A stretch of 64,000 nucleotides of DNA from the NCBI GenBank assembly GCA_032622095.1, contig CP136062.1, positions 138,340,351-138,404,350 on the forward strand, given 5' to 3'. Below, piece after piece: positions 24,117 through 34,697 of the stretch; positions within the stretch are counted from its first letter, which is position 1, and the number at the start of each line of letters is the position of its first letter. The DNA comes from Siphonodentalium dalli. Its lineage: Eukaryota > Mollusca > Scaphopoda > Gadilida > Siphonodentaliidae. Below the pieces are notes generated by a model. It made no database searches. It saw only the letters and a program-made list of their open reading frames with translations, and was not told where the DNA came from. The position numbers and the translations under genes were made by a program.

Positions 24117-24120
24117 TTAA

Positions 24121-25111
24121 ATCGAGCAATTTCGAATTAGGACCTTCAACTACAGTGAAGTGCATCATTAAGGAACAGGTAATAACTGAGAATTATGTTC
24201 CCCGCGTTATTTGTTCAACTTTATCAGGTTCCCTGTCAAAACTTCAAAAAGTTCCCAGGTTTTGTACTGGTGCAATAAGATATCTACGGGCGTTAGCCAG
24301 AGTAGAGATTTATGACATGATTTACGACCGGGCATTTGTGGTATCAGCGAAAAATTTACTATAAATGTATCTTCATTGCATATTCAAATCTTGCACTCTA
24401 TGGAATTCTCGTATCGGGCTTCTCTGGACAATATAAATATTGAGCAGTATATATTCACTCAATCTTTATACCGCGATTGTGATGAAGATATGGGGCGTGG
24501 GTTAGGTTATTTCCAAATTAATGGCGCAATGATTGGAGAACTAAACGTTGTGTAAACTCAAAGGAAAGTGTAGATGGACTCTTGGCGGTGGGGAATCACG
24601 TGGCTTTGAGTTGATGTGTATCACGCATTCAAAATGACCGAGACGATCGCAAACGCGACGAGAAACGTGTGAAAAGGTAATAAACTAGGATAATTATATA
24701 TTAGATTGTAGTTTGGCACGTGCATATGCTATACTATTTTTCAAACAAAATGATACCTCACATGTGTCCAAACTCACAGTTGTTGCTCTCACATTCTAAC
24801 CAAAGTTGCCAGTCGAAGGATTCTCCTAGATGTATGGGCTGGTGTATTCCACAAACATCCAACTGGCAACTTTTGTCAGAATGTTATATAAAACTACTTT
24901 CCAAACAAATAAGGTTTCACCTTAAATTGTTTTTAAAATAAACTAGCATATGCTCGTAACAGTCAAAATGCTATCTTTTGTGTCAGTTCTTCATATATTA
25001 TGTTTTTGTTTTTTTTCGTTTGCACTGGCCTCGGCCATTTTGAAGGCGTGGTACTCCCCAACCACGAAACGACATTATTCCCCACAGTCCCCATGGCCGT
25101 CGTTCAAATAG
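24121..25111. other. No gene recognised; one short inverted repeat
   Basis: An imperfect inverted repeat lies at 24793-24887 ('CAAAGTTGCCAGT' and 'ACTGGCAACTTTT', each flanked by 'ACATTCT' or its complement). Nothing else is recognisable up to the LINE fragment. Confidence 0.5.
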
Positions 25112-27199
25112 TTCACAGTGAATTATCTTAATGCATTGCGCTGTTGTTTAATTCACAAACATTTCTCAACAATTAACAACCAAATAAAATCATCAGAATG
25201 GACCCAGGCATTCAACAACTTACCTCTTGAGGATCTATGTGGTACTTTGACTAACAAACTAACTGAGCTTATGAATAAATATATTCCCCACAAGTTTATC
25301 AGCTGCAAGCAAGACGAGCCCGATTGGATGAACCCACGGATTAAATATTTAATTAGACAACGAAAAAGGATTCATAAATCGGCAAAAAGAAGAAATACCT
25401 CCGATTCGTGGAGTAAATATAGAAAAATTCGAAACGAAGTAATTTCCGAAGTTAGATCGTCTAAACAATTTCATTTATTAAAAGTGCAAGAAGTCCTTAA
25501 TGGACACGAAACAACAGCTGGCAAATGGTGGAAAACATTTAAACATCTTTCCATAAATAGGGCTGAAACTGTGCCTCCTTTAGTTTGGCAGGGCAAAGTT
25601 GTGTCGTCGGATGAAGACAAATCCGAGGTGCTAAATGGCTACTTCTGTAGCATTGCATCTCTCGATGGAACAAAACAACCTCCACCCCCAACACCGGATG
25701 GCCCTAATCTGACCACACTCAGTGATATAAATATAACCGAGCTGGAAGTTTATAATGCTATAAAAGAACTCCAACCTGATAAGGCATCTGGACCTGATCT
25801 TATTAGCCCACGTCTGTTAAAGAACTGCACAAGCTTAAGTAAGCCTCTTTCCAATATCTTCAACCGTTTTATCCGAGAATCATACTTTCCTCCGCAATGG
25901 AAACGCGCAAACATTGTACCAATACATAAAAAAGGAGACCGAACCAATCCGGCGAATTACCGGCCAATCTCACTTTTAAGCTGTATAAGCAAGTTATTTG
26001 AAAAATGCATCGCTAAACACCTTATGGCATATCTCCAATCGAATAATATTCTAACTAAACGTCAGTCCGGGTTTGTTCCCGCCGACTCAACTGCCTATCA
26101 ACTATGTGACATATTTGACAAAATTAGTAAATCTTTGGACGAAGGGCGCGACATTCGATTAGTATTCTTTGACATAAGTAAAGCGTTTGATAAAGTCTGG
26201 CACGAGGGTCTACTTTTTAAACTTCATGCAATAGGAATTCGCGATAATATGCTCTGTTGGTTCAAATCATACCTTTCCGATCGCCAACAGCGTGTAATAC
26301 TACGCTCTGGCCAATCAACGTGGGGAAAAATAACTGCAGGAGTGCCCCAAGGGTAGATATTGGGTCCTATCCTATTTCTTGTGTTTATTAACGACATTGT
26401 TGACAACATGCCATGTAATATTCGTCTTTTTGCCGACGACACTTCGATTGCGCTGTCAACTGATGACCCTAACACTGTGGCAATTATGATGCAACATGAT
26501 ATTATACGACTTGAAGAATGGTCCTCCACATGGCTCGTTAAATTCAATGAACTTAATACAGAGGCATTAACGTGTACTCGAAAACGTAATACTCTAAGCC
26601 ACCCAACTCTGACTATGAATCAACAGCCCATTAAGGAAGTCAATTCACACAAGCACCTCGGTGTTATTTTGAGTAAAGATGGTTGCTGGGGTCCCCACAT
26701 CAATGAAATGACGAATACTGCCTGGAAACGTATTTCCCTACTAAGAAAATATCGATTTTATCTTGACAGAGCTAGTCTTGAAAAATGTTACTTCACTCTG
26801 ATTCGATCAGTTCTTGAATATTCTTGTGTAGTGTGGGATGGTTGTGTGCAACAGGAATCTGATGCTATTGAAAATATACAGTATGAAGCAGCTCGCATCG
26901 TAACGGGTGCCACTAGGTCTGTCAGTAAGTCGACACTCCTAGCAGAAACTGGTTGGGAAACTTTAAAATCACGACGTGAAAAATACAAACTGAAGCTATT
27001 CTACAAGATGGTGTATGGCCAGGCACCAATATATCTAAGAACTTTAGTACCTCCAACTCACAGTCAGATATCGGGACGTGTCACCAGACAAGGCAATTGT
27101 TTCATGGTTCCAGTTTTCGATAATGAATATCACAGAAGATCCTTCCTTCCCTCGACAACCACTTTGTGGAATAACCTTGACACAAGCAGGATTTTATGA
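25112..27199 (+). pseudogene. 5'-truncated LINE reverse transcriptase with one internal stop
   Basis: The frame runs 693 codons in one phase, with a single TAG at 26354-26356. The product is the reverse-transcriptase part of a CR1/Jockey-type non-LTR retrotransposon. Residues 1-130 are the linker after the endonuclease ('PDWMNPRIK'). The RT follows with 'NYRPISLLS' (about 280), 'FFDISKAFDKVWH' (about 351-362), the 'GVPQG-stop-ILGPILFL' block, and 'FADD' in place of the usual YADD. The C-terminal part includes 'SVLEYSCVVWD' and 'TTTLWNNLD'. The endonuclease is missing: an in-frame TAG lies at 25109-25111 and no EN motif precedes it, typical of 5' truncation during target-primed reverse transcription. 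The stop replaces the serine of the conserved PQGSILGP motif, so the copy is dead unless read through. The first codon is not a native start. Confidence 0.92.
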
Positions 27200-27874
27200 T
27201 TATTTTCACTTAGAAAGTCAACTACCCACAAATAATTTTCTATATTTGAGAATTTTCATGTCAATCATGTTGTTCAATGAAAAATTGGGTTGAGATGAGT
27301 TCTGGGTCATGGCTTCATAACCAAGTTAAAGCTGACCACCATATCTCTTAACACTGTGTCCTAATTTCTCTTGATTGCTCCCTGCTTGGTGGACCACACT
27401 GCACATCAACAGTTGTTTGGGCTGGAAATATTTGTGACTGCTTTATTCTTTATTATAATATATGGGGCTATGACACTATATTATGCAATTAAAAATATAA
27501 CTCCACATAATGATACAAATGAAGTCTCCTATCATGGAGCCAAGACAATAAGCTGTTTGGTGATTGTAGTGTTGTGTGAAATTATTAATTATTCTGGCAG
27601 ATCTTGGTACCGAAAGGGACAACAAGGAAAATAATATATTCAACCTCCCAAATGTATTATAATCCATTGTTCTTGTCGCCTCTTAATAATTGCTCAGATT
27701 CTGCAAACAATGAAGATGATGATATGTGAAATCCAAGATTTTTCGCCAGATAGATCCAGAGAAATACTTTGTTGAAAATCTCTTGCCATATTTGGCTGTA
27801 TTTATGCAAAACGTGCATCTCCATCTTAAAGACATATTATGTACTTGTTCGGGGCGTGAAACCGATAAGTTAGT
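27200..27874. other. LINE 3' flank and unrecognised sequence
   Basis: It probably includes the 3' untranslated region of the truncated LINE, but I see no poly(A) or tandem tail that fixes its end. An 87-codon frame at 27371-27634 has one hydrophobic stretch and no recognisable family; I do not call it a gene. Confidence 0.4.
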
Positions 27875-28205
27875 ATTCAGGCGCTATGCCAACTGGGAGA
27901 ATGTAACATTCTACTAACATCGCCGAAAATCTGAAGCAGATCGACGTTACCACTCCATAGAACACATCGTCTGAACTACCTCAATTGTAAATATTTACTG
28001 CTCGATTCGGGACGCATCTATCGGCGATAAACTAGCGAAAGCTATTTTGCCATCGAAAGTCACTGCATTTAATTAATATATAAGAATGGCGTTTGTGTTA
28101 TCAATTTGGATATAATATTTGTAAAATTAACTACTTTGAACAAGATTATTCTCCATTTATATTTGATCACCCTACCGGAGTGTTTCACATCACTTTAAGG
28201 GTAGT
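27875..28205 (+). repeat. Dispersed repeat, family B, copy 2
   Basis: It begins 'GCGCTATGCCAACTGGGAGA' and continues with 'TTCTACTAACATCGCCGAAA', 'CACTCCATAGAA', 'ATTCGGGACGCA' and 'CTACTTTGAACAAGATTATT'. It matches 60630-60830 closely and the 3150 and 44470 copies more distantly. Confidence 0.75.
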
Positions 28206-28704
28206 GTGACGTTTGTCAAAACTGTAGTGTGAAGAGATACGTTGACATTAACTTTTGGGCTCATTTCCGTGTCTCTAAAAGAACGTCCATTAATTGTTGA
28301 TACATGTACAGGGTCAACGCATTCCTGTGATTATGAGGCCTATGTAAATGATTTGGTTTATTGTAACCTTCAAACAATTCACGAAGGCTAATCGTCGGAG
28401 AATTGATTATTACGAGGCTTGTCGAAGATCACGACAACGAGGCTCGAACCTATTAAAACGGACATTATATCTTCGCGGTGGTGGTAAACACACAGAAATC
28501 ACCGAACAACGAGAATTAAACTGAGCCGACTTGAGAAGAATCACAATAGTATCTTGTAATTTGCATCTCCGTGTTCTTTACCCACTGGCGACTTAGCGAA
28601 TAGTGCTACATTCCGCGCAGAATCGTGCGCTTTATCTACGATCTGACACCGTGCGTTGACTCGCTTCTAAGCGTGTACATTGGAAAAAAATAAAGTGTAT
28701 GAAT
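28206..28704. other. No gene recognised
   Basis: Unremarkable sequence with no domain-bearing frame and no repeat I could match within the window. Confidence 0.45.
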
Positions 28705-29785
28705 TCTACACCCAGGATAAAGGCCCACTTAATTTTCGAATGTCCAGATCTCTTACTTACAACAAATTCCAGTATACAGTATATACCATTTGAAAGAGGA
28801 ACTAATATATATATATTCTACCGAAATACAGATGTGGCTTGGGAGTGTCCACCAAGTGACAGAGATTCTCAGAATCACACCAAGACTTCCCCCGTTATTT
28901 ATCCCAGAAGCATCGTAATTCACAACTAAGACACAGTTATACCTCCTCCAATTAGAACAGTAGACTGGCAGTACATACCAGATCAAAATTAAGCACAGAA
29001 CACACATCGGTACATTGACAAAAACAACATGTTCACAGTTTATTCGACCGCATTAGTTGATAATCAGGGTTCGCGCTGCCACTTGCCAAATTTGCCAATG
29101 GCAAAAATAATTCATATTTGGCAGGCAAAACTTTTGGCAACTCACTTTTTAATTCCTCAATAAAGTTGAAAATATCGGTCAATCAATACCATTCATTTTA
29201 GAAAACTATTACAATAGAATTATATTAGTGGTGTTTTATATGGTTTCTGAAAAGTTAACACCTCCATTAAGATGATAACATTTTTATCGATGGGTGGATG
29301 GATTACCAGTATTTACTGTGGTGGTGGTGGTGGTGTTTACATAGCTAATCCTCTTGTGATGTTCCCTGGTGACGAAGCAACTCTTCTACCATTTTATTGT
29401 TCGGTGATTGGTTTATTGTTGTAAGATAAACCACAATAGAGATGCGAGTATAATTATTAACTAACTGCTTTCCTATCGATATCAAACGTTGTTCAAACCG
29501 CGAGTGTCGAAACATAAAACTAAAACAAGGTTGAAGAAAATGATACTATCAGGGATAACATTTGGCAAATTCTGATAGAATTTGGCTGATAGAATTTGGC
29601 AAAATATTTTTTCATTTGGCAAATAATTTGGCAAAAGTAAATTTCGGTCCAGCGCGGACCCTGTTGATAATACAATGTTTTGGAGCTTCATATTTCAAAT
29701 GGTATATAATCTCGAATATGCTGTATATAATGTGATCTGGGCATTCGAAAATTAAGTTGGCACTTATGGTGTAAAATTTTATCAA
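28705..29785. repeat. Foldback with ~90-bp arms enclosing a hAT element
   Basis: The left arm at about 28705-28795 contains 'CTTAATTTTCGAATGTCCAG' and 'TATACCATTTGAAA'. Its reverse complement, with mismatches, is at about 29690-29780. The hAT insertion at 29065-29663 lies between the arms. The foldback is older than, or independent of, the hAT, whose own ends and target duplication are intact. Confidence 0.7.
29065..29663. mobile_element. Non-autonomous hAT element
   Basis: Its ends are 'CAGGGTTCGCGCTG' and 'CAGCGCGGACCCTG'. Both sides carry the same 8 bases, TTGATAAT (29057-29064 and 29664-29671). CAGGG-type TIRs with an 8-bp duplication are the hAT signature. Many 'TTGGCAA' and 'TTTGCCAA' words crowd both subterminal regions, as expected for hAT transposase-binding sites. 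The 599 bp contain no transposase. Only two differences in the first 14 TIR bases are visible, so it is fairly young. Confidence 0.9.
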
Positions 29786-32540
29786 ATCCGTGCATAATTA
29801 CTGTAGTTGTTTCTCATTCGAGCACCATGCATGTCGACACATATATACTCTAAACACAAATTGCGTTTGAGAGTGCATGGAGAAGATATCGTAAATTCCA
29901 AATATATAACGAATATGAAGACTCATATTGGAGTACCTTCGCACAGTATATACACCAACGGGTGAATTCTGGTCTCAGGTCTAGACCACCCTAATAATCA
30001 CGGTGTTCCATGTCAGGACTTGGTCTCGCGAAACCACCTGGTCCCAATTGCAAGCTGGGATCGGCGCATTATTGTACAATCAACGACAATCAACGACAAT
30101 CTATGGACAAAAGCGTGCTGAGAGCTGCATCGAGATTGGTGTATATCCAAACCTGAGCACGTGAAAGCGGCTTATCTCCGTGTTGTATAGAGGTATCCGT
30201 ATGCCGTCGCCTTTCGACATGGATCGCGGGGCAGGGGTGGTGCGGATTGCTCACCCCTATGCGGATGTCACGATGTTGTCAGTTTTACGGGTGGAGGAAA
30301 GTCTTCGCAGAGAGTAAATTTCACCGAGAAATCACTCTGCTGTGTGTAGAAACCACCGACCCCGGAAAGGGACCGACAAACTTGCCCAGATACACGAATC
30401 AGATTATCCTCACTTAGAGTTGATCGCGAATCCGCGCTTGTCGGCATTCGAACCAGCTTCGTCAGCGCTAGACGGCAAATGGCGGCATAATGCCCCGAAC
30501 ATTCTACCGACGGGACCACCGGCGTCCTTTACAATCAATGTATAGTGTAAAATATTGTTTGTTCAGATCAAGAACCAACTATATATTGTTCAACTTTGAG
30601 TAAAAATATTACTCAGAAATTACATTCAGCTCTTGAAAACATTTCGAACCATTAGTATAGGGGATATCAGGTGGGAATTTCCAACAACTGGAAACAGTGA
30701 GGTACCTGTTGGAAATTTTCAAATTTCAAAGACTTGGGAATTTGCAATAAGTTAAAAATTTAGAAAGATTCTAACTATCGCTGTGATTGAAGTTATTGAA
30801 AATTATTTTCCAGAAAATGTAATGGTCACAATGGGGGGGGGGGGGGGGGGGGGGGTGTCGCAAAAAATCCAGATGGGTGCGTTATATCACACTACCGATA
30901 GCAGATATTTCCATTGCCATGTAATTTTTTTCCAAATCCATGTTTAAAGATAAATTATGACAAATAAACCAATTTGAAATGTCAATGCTTAAGAAACTTG
31001 ACCAAATAGATCATTAATCAAGAGCGGGGTCCCATTTAATTTAATTTAATTCAATTTAATCGGACATTTCCTTATTTTGAACCACAATTTTGTCTTAATA
31101 TAATTTTCGGAGTTTTTGCTGTTATATTGTATATCCAGTCCAGCAATAATTTATTCTCAAATGAATTAGTACTTTCAAAACTAGCTCCGACCCAATTCAT
31201 TTCAGAAATACGGAACGAAAGACACCCGCATCCAATGCGGATTACGTTCCGATTGCAAAACTACTATCATTCCCTATGTATCCGTGTCGACCACACCCAT
31301 CGATAACATATTGTGCGTAGAAATAATAGCACGAAAATCTGACTTAATCCATCTAACGGTAATATCCTTTCAAACAAGGCAAGGATGTTATAAATAAAAC
31401 TCCACTGTGAAGCCAGATAAACGCAAGCATGATTTACAATCAAATTACCAATCTATCGTAGTTGTAGACTATTACCTATAGTATAACACACATAATTATC
31501 GATTATATTAAATTTTGTCCAGTTCATATATAATTATAATCTTTCCTCTACACGACATATCAATAAAACACAATTCCTATTTGGTTAACATAAAGATAAA
31601 TGCTTTAAAAAAATACATATGTTTCTGTTACTAGAACTTGTACGTTACCACATGGTTCGAATTATGAACAGACCGACACAGACTTGAATGACAATAAGAA
31701 GGCAAACCTTGGTTTACGTAAACCTGAGTTTCAAAAAGACGAGAATACGGACCAGTGCGGACCAATAATACCAGCTTACTCGCTCCGAAGCATGGTAACA
31801 CATCGCGATCACCGTTTACGCCTGGTCCAGACCAGATACCAGAATTCGGCCGCAAATGTCTAACCATTTAGCTTAAGAAATAAATACACTACGCATTGTA
31901 TTTATTTCTTATGCAATTCGACTATGTTTTCGTCTAAAATGTAGTGACAGACATACATATTTTGATTTCCAAAATCCGCTATATAATAGTCCAGTTTTTA
32001 TATTCGTGGCATTATTTTCCACATTATGGTTCTTCTCTTTAAACTATAACGACAGTCACTATTGAGCGGCGACTCATTTTCGCTGCCTCTATGGCAAAAT
32101 TGTGCAGGTAAGACTTATATTAGCAGGTGGCAATTTTACGTCTCTTTCTCCCTTCTAGTATGGTATTAACCAATTAGCCTGAGGTTTGAATTATGTGTTC
32201 TGATTTAGACGTTGGCAGCATTGCATTGATTGCACCATGATTTTGCGTACAAATCAGAATATCTAGAATTTGAATACGAAGTTCATATATCCATGGGAAT
32301 ACAGACTACTGACCAATCAGGACGAGCCTTGTATGCGCGTTTGGTCAAGGTCGTATCACAAATTGTCAATATCTCGGCTATATCTTCATCATTGAGAAAT
32401 ATATAATTGACCAACATGAACGAATGTTAGTCACCAAGGGGCAGAAATCCTATTATTACGTTTTTTCAATGTATATCGCTGGAATTAGTGCTCTAATTTT
32501 CGGACGGAATATAATTCGATCACCGTGGTAAATCACAAGA
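29786..32540. other. No gene recognised; G-tract and perfect hairpin
   Basis: About 2.75 kb without a domain-bearing frame. It includes a run of 23 G (30833-30855) and a perfect 15-bp hairpin at 31874-31911 ('TAAGAAATAAATACA' and its complement, 8-base loop). Confidence 0.45.
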
Positions 32541-32549
32541 AACGTCATT

Positions 32550-34688
32550 GCTGGCCCGTGTGGGCCCGGGTAGAATAGGCTTACAACCCCACTGTGATGA
32601 GTAAGAATCCCCTAGCCTGGCACCCTGTTTGCATCGGGGTGCATCCCGTGAGGTGTGGTGTGGGAGTCCTGGTGGTACGTATTATGACGGTCGTACCACG
32701 TGAGGCATCGACCTGCGGGTACGGTTTAACATATGGTCCACTTTGGTCCTACATCTCTTAAAGACTGGTGGTTGAGTTGACCCGACTCAATCGATCGGCC
32801 AGCCACACCTCTCCACAGTGTTTCAGATTAATTTTTGGTATCTGTTGCATATATTGTTCGTCTGCTGTTCGAATTACTGCTTTTTATTTTGTCACGTATG
32901 TTTCTGTTCTCTCCTGTATCTTTGGTGTTCGTCTTGATGATTGCTGAATGTTGAATCATGTATTGTTCACGCCTGTCACTGGGGATAACCAAGAGGCTGA
33001 TACATGCAGTGTAGGGAAACAGGCAACCGCTTCAATTATGTATTAGTCTTTGGCCCGACCCTAATTTGAAGTGTAGTCAGCGGCGGCTGCTGTGTTAGTT
33101 GTAGATTTAGCTTTTTATATGGCGACTCAAACCAACAAACCACAACCTGATCGTAAGAATGATGACTCACTTAGTTCGAATGTTGCTGGAGTATTCCATC
33201 AGTGCTTGGTTCTTAGCTTCGACCGACCATTAAAAGACCTGTATTTGTCATTGATAAGACACTTCATATTATTGCTGGACAATTGAAACCGGTCATGACC
33301 GGGCCAGTGATTGGCTCTCTCCTGCTTGAATGTATACAGAAAGTTCAATCTGATGCTGTGTTGCAGTTAACAGCTACAGCACAAATACCAATCACAGTTG
33401 CTCCTCACAAAACATTGAATAGCAGGAGAGCAGTTTTGAGAACCCACGATATCTCCGAGGCTTCTGAGTCGGAGACTGAGTTTGCACCACAGGGAGTTAC
33501 TGATGTTCGCAGTCCAGTTGATCGACTAACAGTTCATTTGCATAGTTATCTTTTGACTTTCAATCGGTGCGAACATCCGCCGGCATTGAAGATTGGATAT
33601 ATGTAGATAGATGTGTCTACATATATTCCAAATCCCTTATAATGTTTTAAATGTTAGGGTATGGTCATCGTCGGGACATTGTAAAATTAACGAAACCATA
33701 TGTGCACGCGGTTCTGTTTCTGGTCATGATCATAAGGATTGTCCAAACCCATAAAAATTTGTTCAAACTGTCAAAGTTCACATGCTGCAATGTATTGTTC
33801 ATGTCCCATATGGGATTATGAATTCACAATTAAACGGTGTAAGGCCGAGAAACATCTATCATATTTCGATGCAAAGAAAATAGTTGGTGCTCGACCATCA
33901 ATTCAACCAGTCACATACTCTGCTGTCGTTTCTACAAAAATGTAGTGATGCCAGCACTCAAACAGACAACAGTCAGACCAACACCATTCGTGTATCACAA
34001 GCAATACAACTTGACGTAGTTGATATGACCCCTGTCCCAGAACCTGTATCACAGGCCATAGAAACGTCTACTGAAGATACCCGTTGCTCACCAACAATCT
34101 TAAGTTGAGCCAGTTATTTAACAACACAGTCTATTCGTGTTGATGCTACTGCTCCACAACAGAAATGTCCTTTTGTTTTCGAAACAACAATCGCCAATGT
34201 TTCGACTCGCAGAAAGAAAGATTCATATTTTAACCATCAAAATTTGACAACATGCTTGATGAGACACGATTAACACTACAAGGCACCAAACAGTATTTGA
34301 GTTGAGGCTGTCGGTTGGGTGAAATGTGACATTCTTCTGTCTCACCCACCGCGCGTTTCATGAAATATTATAAATACCTTATCATTGCAAAAATCTCATC
34401 AAAACTACTTTACATATTTCGATGGTAATTTCGAGTTATTTATTTGCTATTTATTAGTATTATTGTACTGCGTTTACGTTTTATAGTATGCTTGCACACT
34501 AGTCAGTTCTTGAATTTATAGTGGAAACATTCCTCTTGGTGGTTTTATTTATACATAACTCATTGTTTTGATCTATCAGTATCGGATTTATCTACACAGT
34601 TGCTTCGCTACCATCTCTTTTATACCTGATTCTGTTCTTGGTCGTGCTAAAACAACTAAAACGACGTTAAACCCTCAATCAACAAATC
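32550..34688 (+). mobile_element. ORF1-only LINE derivative with 9-bp TSD
   Basis: The insertion is bounded by AACGTCATT on both sides (32541-32549 and 34689-34697). It begins 'GCTGGCCCGTGTGGGCCCGG', has a ~570 bp leader, a decayed gag-like ORF1 (33119-34108), about 530 bp of AT-rich 3' sequence, and ends 'ACGACGTTAAACCCTCAATC', a CAAT-rich tail. The intact 5' start, LINE-like 3' tail and TSD show that the unit retrotransposed as it stands. There is no endonuclease or reverse transcriptase anywhere inside, so it must have used enzymes supplied by another element. It could also be an internally deleted copy of a longer LINE. Confidence 0.85.
33119..34108 (+). pseudogene. Decayed LINE ORF1 (gag-like RNA-binding protein)
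   Basis: ORF1 proteins of Jockey/I-type LINEs bind the element RNA through an RRM-like domain and CCHC knuckles. Here a start at 33119 ('MATQTNK') opens a frame with 'FHQCLVLSFDRPLK'. A phase change near 33283 continues with 'GPVIGSLLLE', 'PHKTLNSRRAVLR', 'APQGVTDVR' and 'LLTFN', the typical ORF1 core order. Next comes a broken first knuckle ('YIPNPL-stop-CFKC-stop-GYGH'), then 'CSNCQSSHAAMYC' near 33755 (C-x2-C-x3-H-x4-C), and finally 'DASTQTD' near 33950. At least three phase changes and several stops make it a pseudogene. The 'PNPLRCFKC'-like segment identifies the family most clearly. Confidence 0.85.
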
Positions 34689-34697
34689 AACGTCATT

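Noticed and set aside
27371-27634. 87-codon frame with a hydrophobic stretch
   Set aside because: A/T-rich codons easily give hydrophobic residues. There is no family, no splice signal and no conservation evidence.
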